Notes: generated from the letters alone by a model not told the origin. A stretch of DNA of 64,000 nt from Danxiaibacter sp048498555 (GCA_048498555.1 JBEHXT010000006.1:248001-312000), one strand, 5' to 3'. Positions 34,168 through 43,115 are shown, counted from the first letter of the stretch. Made by a program: numbers and translations.

Positions 34168-35880
34168 TTATATATTTCCTTTCTTTAGTTCCTTCACGGC
34201 AAAGTCGCAAGCTCTCGCAGTTAGTGCCATGTAAGTAACAGATGGATTCTGGCAGGCACTTGATGCCATGCAGGCTCCATCAGATATAAATACATTGCTT
34301 ACTTCATGCATCTGGTTATTGCCATTCAGTACAGACGTTTTTGGATCTTTTCCCATTCTTGCCGTACCCATTTCGTGAATACAGAAACCCGGTGCCGGTG
34401 CGCTATCGTATGTCCCGATGTTCTTCAGCCCTGCTTTTTCCAGCATTTCCGCAGCACTATTCATCATATCCTTACGCATAGCTTTTTCGTTCTCTTTGAA
34501 CTCACAATCTATGTCCAGCGTAGGAAGTCCCCACTTGTCTTTTTTGTCGTGGTTCAAAGTAACCTTATTTTCAGAATAAGGAAGGTGTTCTCCCCAGCTT
34601 CCAATGCCGAAACTCCATTTACCAGGCTCGGTTAGTTGTTCTTTTAGTTCTACACCTACTCCATCCGCATAACCAGTACGGTTGCGGCTGCCGCCTCCCT
34701 GGTAACCAAAACCTCTTACATAGTCGCTGCGTTTTGTGGCATCGCTGATATTTCTGAAACGAGGAATGTATATACCATTTGCCCTGCGGCCGTAATAATA
34801 TTGATCTTCAAACCCATCATAATCGCCATAAGCACCAACACCATAATGGTGATCCATAAGATTGCGCCCGACCTGGTCGCTGCTATTTCCTAAACCATTT
34901 GGAAACGCATCTGAAGTTGAGTTGAGCAGGATATGTGTGGTGCCCAGCGTTGAAGCATTAAGGAAGATGATCTTCGCATAATACTCGTAGGTCTTCATTG
35001 TTTCAGTATCTATGATGCGTACGCCCTTAGCCTTTTTCGAATCTTTATCGTAAATCACTTCCTGCACAGTTGAAAAGGGGCGCAGCGTAAGATTACCTGT
35101 TTTAGCGGCCGCAGGTAATGTTGCTGAATTACTGCTGAAATAACCGCCAAAAGGACAACCTTCATGACATTTATTTCTGTATTGGCATGGGCCTCTGTCG
35201 CCAACTTTTACAGTATGATTGGCAGAGCGTCCGATGATCATTCTCCTTCCGTCTGCAAAAGATTTGTTGATCCTTTCTGCAACGTGTTTCTCCAGGCAGT
35301 TCATTTCCATTGCAGGAAGAAATTTACCATCAGGCAACTGAGGTAAATTCTCGATGGAACCGTTGATCCCAACAAATGGTTCTACATAATCATACCAGGG
35401 CGCGATATCTTTATAGCGAATGGGCCAGTCAACACCATGGCCATCCTTGCCATTCGCTTCAAAATCAATATCGCTCCAACGATAGCATTGTCTCCCCCAG
35501 GTTAATGAACGGCCTCCAACATGGTAACCCCTGATCCAGTCAAAAGGCTTAACCTGGTTGTAAGGATTGTCCTTATCGTTTACAAAGAAATGTCCTGACA
35601 CTTCATTGTAAGCATAACACTTGCTTTGAATCGGGCTGTTTTCCTTATCAGTATTATCATTGCTTCCATGGTGCTTTAGTTGCCATGGATCTTTGGTTGT
35701 GTCAGTGTAATCTGTGATGTGCCTTACATCCCGCCCTCTTTCCAGGACAAGTGTTTTTAAGCCTTTTTCGCACAGTTCTTTTGCGGCCCATCCGCCACTG
35801 ATACCAGAACCAACCACGATAGCATCGTAGGTGTTCTGTTGCACTGCTTTGTTGTTAACGTTTAATGTATCTCCGGCCAT
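34168..35880 (-). CDS. GMC family FAD dehydrogenase, paralogue 1
   Basis: 570 residues, no signal peptide. FAD-binding VGSGISGGWAAKEL (about 22-35) and LERGR, a WIRGYHVGGRSLTWGRQ region, a C-x5-C-x3-CP motif (CQYRNKCHEGCP, about 231-242), and the C-terminal HEMGTARMG (catalytic His, about 500) with the second catalytic residue Asn in CQNPS (about 543). The Cys motif matches the 3Fe-4S site described in bacterial FAD-dependent glucose dehydrogenase. It probably oxidises a sugar C-OH, passing electrons to cytochrome c. Closest in the window to paralogue 4. Followed by the subunit 3 gene. Confidence 0.9.
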   Translation of the reverse strand: MAGDTLNVNNKAVQQNTYDAIVVGSGISGGWAAKELCEKGLKTLVLERGRDVRHITDYTDTTKDPWQLKHHGSNDNTDKENSPIQSKCYAYNEVSGHFFVNDKDNPYNQVKPFDWIRGYHVGGRSLTWGRQCYRWSDIDFEANGKDGHGVDWPIRYKDIAPWYDYVEPFVGINGSIENLPQLPDGKFLPAMEMNCLEKHVAERINKSFADGRRMIIGRSANHTVKVGDRGPCQYRNKCHEGCPFGGYFSSNSATLPAAAKTGNLTLRPFSTVQEVIYDKDSKKAKGVRIIDTETMKTYEYYAKIIFLNASTLGTTHILLNSTSDAFPNGLGNSSDQVGRNLMDHHYGVGAYGDYDGFEDQYYYGRRANGIYIPRFRNISDATKRSDYVRGFGYQGGGSRNRTGYADGVGVELKEQLTEPGKWSFGIGSWGEHLPYSENKVTLNHDKKDKWGLPTLDIDCEFKENEKAMRKDMMNSAAEMLEKAGLKNIGTYDSAPAPGFCIHEMGTARMGKDPKTSVLNGNNQMHEVSNVFISDGACMASSACQNPSVTYMALTARACDFAVKELKKGNI

Positions 35881-35887
35881 GTGTTAA

Positions 35888-35922
35888 AGCTATGAGCTGT
35901 CAGCTATTAGCTTTCAGCTTTG
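35888..35922. repeat. Heptamer repeat array, AGCTNTY type
   Basis: Five 7-bp units: AGCTATG, AGCTGTC, AGCTATT, AGCTTTC, AGCTTTG, 7 bp upstream of the GMC paralogue 1 start. Confidence 0.92.
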
Positions 35923-36011
35923 TTTAATGTTAATTAGTTATATTTATTTAGACACTTCAATTGTCGAAGTCTTGAATGCACAATAATTGTTTTTAAAACC
36001 CGAACATCTTA

Positions 36012-36118
36012 TCCAACTTTCTTTCTCTTCTGTCCTTTTGGCTTGATCCAAAAGAACCAAAAAATCAAGGCAAACCCGATGCCTCCGGCCGTTTTGCCCG
36101 CCCTCGCCTCTCCAAAGT
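36012..36118. repeat. Possible dispersed Bacteroidota repeat (CTTTTGGCTTGATCCAAAAG type)
   Basis: The block contains CTTTTGG-CTTGAT-CCAAAAG (36035-36054), then AACCAAAAAATCAAGG and a GC-rich CCGGCC...GCCCGCC stretch. I recall similar 'TTTTGGCTTGATCCAAAAGAA' blocks between genes in many Bacteroidota genomes, but this is memory, not a search. GC content is clearly above the flanks. Confidence 0.45.
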
Positions 36119-36313
36119 ACAACTCGCAATATTTCTATCGGAAAGGTTCTACACAATTTCTTTCAAGAACGATTCGTTACTAACCCCTTCTAAAGGTGTT
36201 AGTAAAACAATTCTCTTTCTGTCCGCAATTGTAGAAATTGAAACCTCATTTTACTATTCCCCTATTCTCAACCGTGATACTCATTTAACCTTATTCCTCA
36301 AGCCGTTATGCCT

Positions 36314-36348
36314 CACACCTGATACCTGACGCCTGATACCTGACACCT
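36314..36348. repeat. Heptamer repeat array, AGGYRTC type (reverse)
   Basis: Five 7-bp units on the + strand: CACACCT, GATACCT, GACGCCT, GATACCT, GACACCT. The last unit overlaps the stop codon of GMC paralogue 2. Confidence 0.9.
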
Positions 36349-38080
36349 ACAAATTCCCCTTCTTCAACTCTTCTACCGCATGATTGGCTGCTCTTGCTGT
36401 GAGTGCCATGTACAAAATGGAAGGGCTTTGATTACCCGTGCTTGCCATGCAAGCGCCATCTGTAACAAAAACGTTCTTGCAATGATGCAGCTGGTTCCAT
36501 TCATTGAGCATAGATATTTTGGGGTCTTTACCCATCCTGCATCCGCCCATTTCATGAATATCTAATCCCGGCGCCTGCTTGCTGTCATGCTGCTCAATAT
36601 TTTTTACGCCAGCTTTCTCCAACATTTCGGCGCTCTGCGTTAGAAAATCCTTCAGCAACTTTTCATCGTTATCATCATAATCAACAGACGTTACCAGTAG
36701 AGGAATTCCCCATTGATCTTTTTTGTCCGTACTTAATCTTACATGATTGCTTTCTTTAGGAATTGTTTCTCCCTGCCCATACATGTAAGCGTGCCATCTC
36801 CCTGGTTCGCTCATCGCATCTTTATAAGCGGCCCCAATTCCTTCAGGTGCGGCACTTTCATTTCCCCTGGAACGATAGGCTCCCATAAATGTGGTAAAGC
36901 CGCCTACATAATCCATTTCGTGCTTGTACAGATTTCTGTAGTTGGCAAGAATGGGTTCTGTAGGATTTCTCCCGAAATAATATTTGTCTTCATAACCATC
37001 CACTTCTCCACGCACAGAGCCTCTGTAATTATGAAAGCATACATATTTTCCCAGCACGCCGCTATCATTTCCTAATCCGTTCGGAAACCTTTTTGATGTT
37101 GAATTCAACAGCACAAGGTTACTATTCAAAGCCGATGCATTTACAAAAATGATCTTCGCGAAATACTCGATTACCGTTTTTGTATTTGAATCTATTATTC
37201 TCACACCTGTTGCCTTTCCTTTTTGTTCATCGTATATAACGGAATGAACAACGGAGAACGGCCTTACTGTAAGATTTCCTGTACTCTTTGCCCAGGGCAA
37301 CGTACAACTTACTGAACTAAAATAACCACCGAACGGGCAGCCTCTCATACACATATTCCTTGCCTGGCATTTGCCACGCCCTTGCTTCAGATGGATCTCA
37401 TTCGGTTGAGTGAGATGTGCCCAACGCGCATGAACCAGGTGACGCTCGGGATAATTATTTTTTATCTTTTGCCTGATATCTGACTCTATGCAGTTTAATT
37501 CAAATGGTGGAAGAAAATCTCCGTCCGGCATTGCATCAATGCCGTCTTTGTTTCCACAAACCCCAATGAACTGTTCTACATGAGAATACCACGGCGCTAC
37601 ATCATTGTAACCTATCGGCCACTCAATTCCATACCCATAACGCGCAGGGTTGATAAACTCATAATTGCTCCACCGCTGGCAGGCTCGTCCCCATGTAAGC
37701 GATTTGCCGCCAACCTGGTAGCCACGGATCCAATCGAACGGCTTTTCCTGCACATACGGATGATCTTTATCCTTTATAAAGAAATGCGCCGTATCATCGC
37801 CAAATCCGGCAGCCTTACTGATCAAAGGATTCTCGTCGAGAAATTCCTTCGTCATACTGCCACGATGCTTAAACTCCCACGGAGCTTTCGTTGCAGTTGG
37901 ATAGTCCTTATTGTGCTCCACATTTCTACCCCTTTCCAGCACCAGCGTTTTTAAACCATGCTCGCATAGTTCCTTTGCTGCCCATCCTCCGCTTATTCCG
38001 GAGCCTATAACTATCGCATCGAAGGTGTTTTTATCAACACCGCCGGAATTGATGTTTATATGTGATGTGTCTTGTGGCAT
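36347..38080 (-). CDS. GMC family FAD dehydrogenase, paralogue 2 (catalytic Asn replaced)
   Basis: 577 residues, no signal peptide. VIGSGISGGWAAKEL and LERGR for FAD, CQARNMCMRGCP for the C-x5-C-x3-CP motif, and HEMGGCRMG near the C-terminus. Where the other three paralogues have NPS, this one has SPS (GNQSPSILY), so the usual second catalytic Asn is Ser. It shares the N-terminal MPQD..HININSGG..KNTFDAIVIGSG with paralogue 3, its nearest relative, indicating tandem duplication. It may have altered specificity or be less active; this is inference. Confidence 0.88.
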   Translation of the reverse strand: MPQDTSHININSGGVDKNTFDAIVIGSGISGGWAAKELCEHGLKTLVLERGRNVEHNKDYPTATKAPWEFKHRGSMTKEFLDENPLISKAAGFGDDTAHFFIKDKDHPYVQEKPFDWIRGYQVGGKSLTWGRACQRWSNYEFINPARYGYGIEWPIGYNDVAPWYSHVEQFIGVCGNKDGIDAMPDGDFLPPFELNCIESDIRQKIKNNYPERHLVHARWAHLTQPNEIHLKQGRGKCQARNMCMRGCPFGGYFSSVSCTLPWAKSTGNLTVRPFSVVHSVIYDEQKGKATGVRIIDSNTKTVIEYFAKIIFVNASALNSNLVLLNSTSKRFPNGLGNDSGVLGKYVCFHNYRGSVRGEVDGYEDKYYFGRNPTEPILANYRNLYKHEMDYVGGFTTFMGAYRSRGNESAAPEGIGAAYKDAMSEPGRWHAYMYGQGETIPKESNHVRLSTDKKDQWGIPLLVTSVDYDDNDEKLLKDFLTQSAEMLEKAGVKNIEQHDSKQAPGLDIHEMGGCRMGKDPKISMLNEWNQLHHCKNVFVTDGACMASTGNQSPSILYMALTARAANHAVEELKKGNL

Positions 38081-38082
38081 AT

Positions 38083-38117
38083 AGCTTTGAGCTATTAGCT
38101 GTCAGCTATCAGCATTG
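38083..38117. repeat. Heptamer repeat array, AGCTNTY type
   Basis: Five 7-bp units: AGCTTTG, AGCTATT, AGCTGTC, AGCTATC, AGCATTG, starting 3 bp upstream of the GMC paralogue 2 start codon. Confidence 0.92.
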
Positions 38118-38261
38118 TGCAACTTCGCTTGAGGCAGTTGTCCCCAATCTGATATACCGGCCTTTTCACTCTTTTGTTATTTAGTATATACTGCAATTCA
38201 AAGTATAAGTTTTATTTGATCACCTTGTGGCTAAAACCAACCTGTCAAAAATCTAAGCCAT

Positions 38262-38285
38262 GCTGATAGCTGAAAGCTAAAGGCT
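38262..38285. repeat. Heptamer repeat array, AGCTNTY type (reverse)
   Basis: GCT then GATAGCT, GAAAGCT, AAAGGCT, ending 5 bp from the stop codon of GMC paralogue 3; inverse of the array at 38083. Confidence 0.88.
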
Positions 38286-38290
38286 TACCG

Positions 38291-40024
38291 CTATATATTT
38301 CCCTTCTTCAGCTCTTCCACCGAATAATTAGCGGCGCGCGCTGTTAACGCCATAAATGTAAGAGATGGATTTTGCGTGCTCGTGCTTGTCATGCATGCGC
38401 CATCGGTTACAAAAACATTTTTACAATTGTGAAATTGGTTCCATCCGTTTAATAAAGATGTTTTTGGATCCTTACCCATTCTTACTCCTCCCATTTCATG
38501 GATGTCTAATCCTGGTGCTTGTTTGCTGTCATGCTGGCCGATGTTTTTACAACCTGCCTTATCCAGCATTTCGCTTGTCTGCTGCAAAAAGTCTTTAAAT
38601 GACTTTTCATCGTTATCATCATAATCAACGGAAACGACTAATTGGGGAATTCCCCAATCGTCTTTCTTATCCGTGCTTAGCCTAACATGATTTGATTCTT
38701 TAGGAATTGTTTCTCCCTGCATCATCGCAGACACGCCCCAATTACCAACTTCGCTAATGGCCTCTTTGTATGATGCTCCAATTTCGCTTCCATCTTCAGC
38801 GGCATATCCTCTTCCCCTGCCAGCGCCAAAGAACACCATATAACCGCGCAGGAAATCCATTTCCTGTTTGGTAACATTGCGAAAATTCGGCATCATAGGC
38901 TGTGTGGGCCTTCTGCCGTAGTAATATTTGTCCATCGGGCCATCGTACGAAGCGCTTATACTTCCTCTATAGTTGTGAAAGGCTACATACTTTCCCAAAA
39001 GGCCATTATCATTTCCCAATCCGTTTGGAAAACGTGACGAAATGGAGTTAAGCAAAATGAGATTACTGTTGAGACAAGCTGCATTTACAAAAATGATGTT
39101 GGCAAAATACTCGGTTGCCTTTTTTGTATCTGTATCTATTATTCTTACGCCTGTTGCTTTTCCTTTCTTATCGTCATAGATAAGCGAGTGGACAACGGCG
39201 TTTGTTTTAAGCGTTAGTTTGCCTGTGTTCCGGGCCCATGGAATAGTGGATGAGTTGGAGCTGAAATATCCTCCGAACGGACATCCTCTTTCGCATAAGC
39301 TTCGTGCCTGGCATTGGTTGCGGCCCTGTTGCAGATGTATGGGATTAGGCTTTGTTAAATGAGCGCATCTTCCCTGTACAACGTGACGATCTTTATAATT
39401 GGCCATTATTTTCGCACTGATATCTTTCTCCACGCAATTCATTTCCCAGGCCGGTAAAAATTCACCGTCTGGTAATGTATCAACGCCGTCTTTGTTGCCG
39501 CTGATACCTGCAAATGATTCAACATGCGCATACCACGGTGCGAGGTCTTCATAACGTATGGGCCAGTCAATAGCAAATCCATCGCGTGCGGGGCCTTCAA
39601 AATCATACTTGCTCCAGCGTTGGGTTTGCCTTGCCCACAATAGTGATTTACCTCCTACCTGGTAACCTCTGATCCAATCAAATGGTTTCTCCTGTATGTA
39701 AGGATGTTCTTTGTCCTTTACAAAAAAATGTTCCGTTGCTTCTGAAAAAGCATAGCACTTTTTTACTATGGGATTTTCATCCAGCACACTTAAAGTTTCT
39801 CTGCCACGATGTGGAAAATCCCAGGGGGCTTTTGTTGCAGTAGGATAATCTTTCAGATGTACTACGTCTCGCCCACGTTCCAACACAAGTGTTTTTAAAC
39901 CTTTTTCACACAATTCTTTTGCTGCCCACCCTCCACTAATGCCGGAGCCTATAACGATAGCATCGAAAGTATTCTTTTCAATACCTCCTGAATTAATATT
40001 GATATGTGCAGAATCTTGCGGCAT
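38291..40024 (-). CDS. GMC family FAD dehydrogenase, paralogue 3
   Basis: 577 residues, no signal peptide. VIGSGISGGWAAKEL and LERGRD for FAD, CQARSLCERGCP as C-x5-C-x3-CP, HEMGGVRMG and TQNPSLTF (catalytic His and Asn intact). It is very similar to paralogue 2 throughout the N-terminal half, with the same length. The long spacers between the GMC genes suggest separate transcripts or processed ones. The function is probably sugar or glycoside oxidation with subunit 3 and cytochrome c as partners. Confidence 0.9.
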   Translation of the reverse strand: MPQDSAHININSGGIEKNTFDAIVIGSGISGGWAAKELCEKGLKTLVLERGRDVVHLKDYPTATKAPWDFPHRGRETLSVLDENPIVKKCYAFSEATEHFFVKDKEHPYIQEKPFDWIRGYQVGGKSLLWARQTQRWSKYDFEGPARDGFAIDWPIRYEDLAPWYAHVESFAGISGNKDGVDTLPDGEFLPAWEMNCVEKDISAKIMANYKDRHVVQGRCAHLTKPNPIHLQQGRNQCQARSLCERGCPFGGYFSSNSSTIPWARNTGKLTLKTNAVVHSLIYDDKKGKATGVRIIDTDTKKATEYFANIIFVNAACLNSNLILLNSISSRFPNGLGNDNGLLGKYVAFHNYRGSISASYDGPMDKYYYGRRPTQPMMPNFRNVTKQEMDFLRGYMVFFGAGRGRGYAAEDGSEIGASYKEAISEVGNWGVSAMMQGETIPKESNHVRLSTDKKDDWGIPQLVVSVDYDDNDEKSFKDFLQQTSEMLDKAGCKNIGQHDSKQAPGLDIHEMGGVRMGKDPKTSLLNGWNQFHNCKNVFVTDGACMTSTSTQNPSLTFMALTARAANYSVEELKKGNI

Positions 40025-40027
40025 GGG

Positions 40028-40062
40028 AGCTGTCAGCTTTTAGCTATTAGCTATCAGCTTTG
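40028..40062. repeat. Heptamer repeat array, AGCTNTY type
   Basis: Five 7-bp units: AGCTGTC, AGCTTTT, AGCTATT, AGCTATC, AGCTTTG, 3 bp upstream of the GMC paralogue 3 start. Confidence 0.92.
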
Positions 40063-40135
40063 AGGCTTTTTAATTTTGATTATGCTAATTGATCTGTGGC
40101 AATATCTTTCTCTAAAGTTGCAGTTAGTTTTGGTG

Positions 40136-40179
40136 TTATTGCTACTTCCTTTCGACTGAACAAAAGGAAGTAGCAATAA
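40136..40179. repeat. Perfect 17-bp hairpin between GMC paralogues 3 and 4
   Basis: TTATTGCTACTTCCTTT and its exact complement around a 10-nt loop. No T tail, so not a classic terminator. It lies between two inverse heptamer arrays. Confidence 0.9.
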
Positions 40180-40205
40180 GAGAACAATGCTGTATCTGGA
40201 ACCTG

Positions 40206-40229
40206 GCTGACAGCTAATAGCTGACAGCT
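40206..40229. repeat. Heptamer repeat array, AGCTNTY type (reverse)
   Basis: GCT then GACAGCT, AATAGCT, GACAGCT, ending 1 bp from the stop codon of GMC paralogue 4. Confidence 0.9.
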
Positions 40230-40230
40230 C

Positions 40231-41916
40231 CTATAGATTTCCTTTTTTCAATTCACTAACCGCATAATCTGCAGCACGTGCAGTGAACGCCATATACGTT
40301 AATGACGGATTCACGCAGCTTGCTGAAGTCATGAAAGAACCATCCGTTACAAACACGTTTGGCGCATCCCATACCTGGTTGTACTTGTTAACAACAGAAG
40401 TTTTAGGATCTTTACCCATACGTGCTGTACCCATTTCGTGAATACCACGGCCAATTGTACCATCGCCATCACGGCCCTTCACATTTTTCACACCAGCGTT
40501 GGTTAACATTTCAATCGCGTCATTCAACATGTCAACGCGCATTTTCTTTTCATTTTCTTTCCACTCGGCATCAAAAGAAAGCACGTTTAATCCCCACTTA
40601 TCTTTTTTATTCTTATCCAGTGTTACCTTGTTTTCGTGGTAAGGTAAGATCTCACCGAAACCACCGATGTTCATTGTCCATCTTCCTGGTTCGCTCAACG
40701 CGTCTTTGTAGTCAGCGCCTATGCTTAACTCTTCCAATGAACGGTTATAACCCTGGCGGCTAGCTCCACCCTGGTAACCGAAACCACGTATATAATCTCT
40801 TTTATCAGTACCAAAATTGCGGTAGCGTGGAATGTAAATACCGTTCGCGCGACGGCCGAAATAATATTTATCCTCATATCCTTCCACATAACCAGATGCA
40901 CCTACACCTAAGTGGTGGTCCATTACATTATGGCCCAGCTCGCCGCTGCTGCTGCCTAAACCATCAGGCCATACATCAGTTGCTGAATTCATTAGAATCC
41001 ATGCACTGTTTAAGCTTGATGCATTCAGGAAGATAATCTTGGCTTTGTATTCGTAAGTTTTGTTGGTTTCTGCATCCAGCACTTCAACGCCGGTAGCCTT
41101 TTTGGTATTTTTATCGTACAGTATTTTTGTAACGATGGCCCATGGGCGAAGCGTTAAATTACCTGTTTTCATAGCAGCAGGTAATGTTGCTGACTGAGTG
41201 CTGAAATAAGCACCGAACGGACAACCTAACCAGCATTTATTCCTGTACTGGCAATTTGTTCTGTTTTGTTCTGGTTTTGGCTCTGTGATGTTTGCAGTAC
41301 GTCCCATAATTACGTGACGTTGCCCTTTGTAAAAATCTTTCAGGCGACCTGCAACATCTTTTTCAACGCAGTTCATTTCCATTGCAGGAAGAAACTGGCC
41401 GTCTGGCAATACTTCCAGGCCATCCCTGTTACCGCTGATACCCGCGAATTTTTCCGCATAATCGTACCATGGTGCAATTTCAGCATAGCGCACGGGCCAG
41501 TCGATTGCAATACCATCTTTGGCATTTGCTCCAAAATCGTGATCGCTCCAACGGTAGCTCTGGCGGCCCCACATCAGGGATCGTCCGCCAACATGGTAAC
41601 CACGGAACCAGTCGAAACGCTTTACTTCAGTATAAGGGGATTCTTTTTCGTTAACCCAATAGTCGAGATTGGTTTCATTGAGCGGATAGTCTCTGTTAAG
41701 CACAGGGTAATCTTTGATCATTTCCTGTGTTTTAGACCCTCTGTGCGGAAACTCCCAAGGTGCCTTGTTGGCGTTTACATAGTCTTTTACGTGTTCAATA
41801 TTACGGCCACGCTCCAGCATGACTACTTTAAGGCCCTTTTCGGTTAGCTCTTTAGCGGCCCAACCGCCACTAATACCAGAGCCAATTACAATAGCATCAA
41901 AAACATTGTCTGCCAT
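40231..41916 (-). CDS. GMC family FAD dehydrogenase, paralogue 4
   Basis: 561 residues, the shortest of the four because it lacks the N-terminal HININSGG-type lead (starts MADNVFDAIVIGSGISGG). CQYRNKCWLGCP is the C-x5-C-x3-CP motif; HEMGTARMG and CVNPSLTY give the intact His/Asn pair. Sequence details (YRWSDHDFGANAKDG, APWYDYAEKF, FLPAMEMNCVEKDV) group it with paralogue 1, so the cluster has an outer pair (1, 4) and an inner pair (2, 3). No signal peptide; export would depend on the Tat-type subunit 3. Confidence 0.9.
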   Translation of the reverse strand: MADNVFDAIVIGSGISGGWAAKELTEKGLKVVMLERGRNIEHVKDYVNANKAPWEFPHRGSKTQEMIKDYPVLNRDYPLNETNLDYWVNEKESPYTEVKRFDWFRGYHVGGRSLMWGRQSYRWSDHDFGANAKDGIAIDWPVRYAEIAPWYDYAEKFAGISGNRDGLEVLPDGQFLPAMEMNCVEKDVAGRLKDFYKGQRHVIMGRTANITEPKPEQNRTNCQYRNKCWLGCPFGAYFSTQSATLPAAMKTGNLTLRPWAIVTKILYDKNTKKATGVEVLDAETNKTYEYKAKIIFLNASSLNSAWILMNSATDVWPDGLGSSSGELGHNVMDHHLGVGASGYVEGYEDKYYFGRRANGIYIPRYRNFGTDKRDYIRGFGYQGGASRQGYNRSLEELSIGADYKDALSEPGRWTMNIGGFGEILPYHENKVTLDKNKKDKWGLNVLSFDAEWKENEKKMRVDMLNDAIEMLTNAGVKNVKGRDGDGTIGRGIHEMGTARMGKDPKTSVVNKYNQVWDAPNVFVTDGSFMTSASCVNPSLTYMAFTARAADYAVSELKKGNL

Positions 41917-42230
41917 AAGTGAAGTTTTTTGTTACAAGCAGTTTTTAAATAATATAGCCTCCGGAGCGACCGGAATCAAGGCGCCTGATAGCGTTAAAGC
42001 AACCTTACAGCTACATGAATATCTTTAATACCAGCGAGGTATTTTGGTTTCTAAATTCTGTTTTACGGGCAAACAAAAACCGTTACAATGTGTGTTAAGA
42101 AGGCTGGTGATGTATTCAATCGACATTATTTAGAGAGGCATCATTCAAACAAGCTGTAAAAAATAAGCAGTTAGCTATAGCTCTGATGATGAATATAACT
42201 TCTTAGTAAATTAAATTGAATACAACATGC
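41917..42230. other. Spacer upstream of GMC paralogue 4
   Basis: 314 bp, AT-rich, with no supportable gene. It must hold the promoter of the leftward GMC run; I cannot point to one with confidence. No heptamer array is present here. Confidence 0.5.
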
Positions 42231-43115
42231 TTATACATCACACAATTCAACCGCCTTTTTAAGTGATGCCAGTTTATCTTTTGCAGCGGGAATAAATTCC
42301 TGGGCAACATAACCTTTAAAGCCAGTGGCAATAATAGCTTTCATAATTGCGGGATAGAACAGTTCCTGGCTTTCGTCTATTTCATTTCTACCGGGCACGC
42401 CACCTGTATGGTAATGGCCAAAATACTGGTGATTGTTTTTGATCGTTCTTATTACATCTCCCTCATCTATCTGCATATGGTAGATATCATACAGCAATTT
42501 AAAATTTTCGCTGCCCACACGCTTTACCAGTTCAATACCCCATGCAGATTTGTCGCACATATAGTCTCCGTGATCCACGCGGCTGTTTAACAGCTCCATA
42601 TGAATGGTTATGCCGTTCTTTTCAGCAAGTGGCATCAGCTTTTTCAAACCCTCTGTGCAGTTTTTCAAGCCTGTTTCTTCATCCATTCCTTTACGGTTGC
42701 CACTAAAGCAAATCACATCTTTGTAACCTGCCTTCACCATTAAAGGAATTATATCAGTATAATTTTTTATCAGTGTTGAATGATGCTCCGTACGGTTAAA
42801 CCCATCCGGAATGCTTATTTCAGCGCCATTACACATAGAACTGTAAATGCCATATTTCTGAAGCGTTGGCCAGTCTTTAGGGCCAACCAAATCAATGGCT
42901 GAAAAACCGATTTCTTTTACTGCTTTACACAGATCATCTAACGCAATATCTCCATAACACCATCTGCATACAGAATGATTAATATTTCCTTTCAGTGTCA
43001 AGTTATTCGTATTTAAAGTGGTAAATGCACTTAGTGCGCCGGACGTTGAAACGATGGCAGAGCCGGCAAGCAGGTTTTTCAGAACAGTACGTCTGTTTTT
43101 TTTGGAGGTCGTCAT
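42231..43115 (-). CDS. Hydroxypyruvate isomerase-like TIM barrel protein, Tat-exported
   Basis: 294 residues. A twin-arginine signal (NRRTVLKNLLAGSAIVSTSGALS) precedes an Hyi/xylose-isomerase-like barrel: HSVCRWCYGDIALDDLCKAVKEIGF, ITIHMELLNS (metal Glu), LLYDIYHMQI (metal Asp), HYHTGGVPGRNEIDESQELFYPAI and YVAQEFIPA. The HTGGVPGR.E motif is typical of hydroxypyruvate isomerases. Being exported, it more likely works on a periplasmic keto-sugar than on hydroxypyruvate; this is inferred from the GMC genes downstream. Confidence 0.87.
   Translation of the reverse strand: MTTSKKNRRTVLKNLLAGSAIVSTSGALSAFTTLNTNNLTLKGNINHSVCRWCYGDIALDDLCKAVKEIGFSAIDLVGPKDWPTLQKYGIYSSMCNGAEISIPDGFNRTEHHSTLIKNYTDIIPLMVKAGYKDVICFSGNRKGMDEETGLKNCTEGLKKLMPLAEKNGITIHMELLNSRVDHGDYMCDKSAWGIELVKRVGSENFKLLYDIYHMQIDEGDVIRTIKNNHQYFGHYHTGGVPGRNEIDESQELFYPAIMKAIIATGFKGYVAQEFIPAAKDKLASLKKAVELCDV

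Larger units (their letters stand above)
35881..36346. other. Spacer between GMC paralogues 1 and 2
   Basis: 466 bp without a supportable gene. It holds two heptamer arrays of opposite orientation at its ends, a likely dispersed repeat (36012-36118), and a small hairpin TACTAAC/GTTAGTA near 36177-36205. Confidence 0.6.

Noticed and set aside
35944..36156. 70-codon frame in the GMC 1-2 spacer
   Set aside because: It covers the possible dispersed repeat and has no protein-like pattern.
36347..40024. Assembly duplication of one GMC gene
   Set aside because: Paralogues 2 and 3 differ throughout at residue level, including the catalytic Asn/Ser position and their spacers, so they are real paralogues.
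41266..41847. 193-codon open frame opposite GMC paralogue 4
   Set aside because: It lies fully antisense to a clear GMC gene and its translation has no recognisable domain; a codon-bias shadow.
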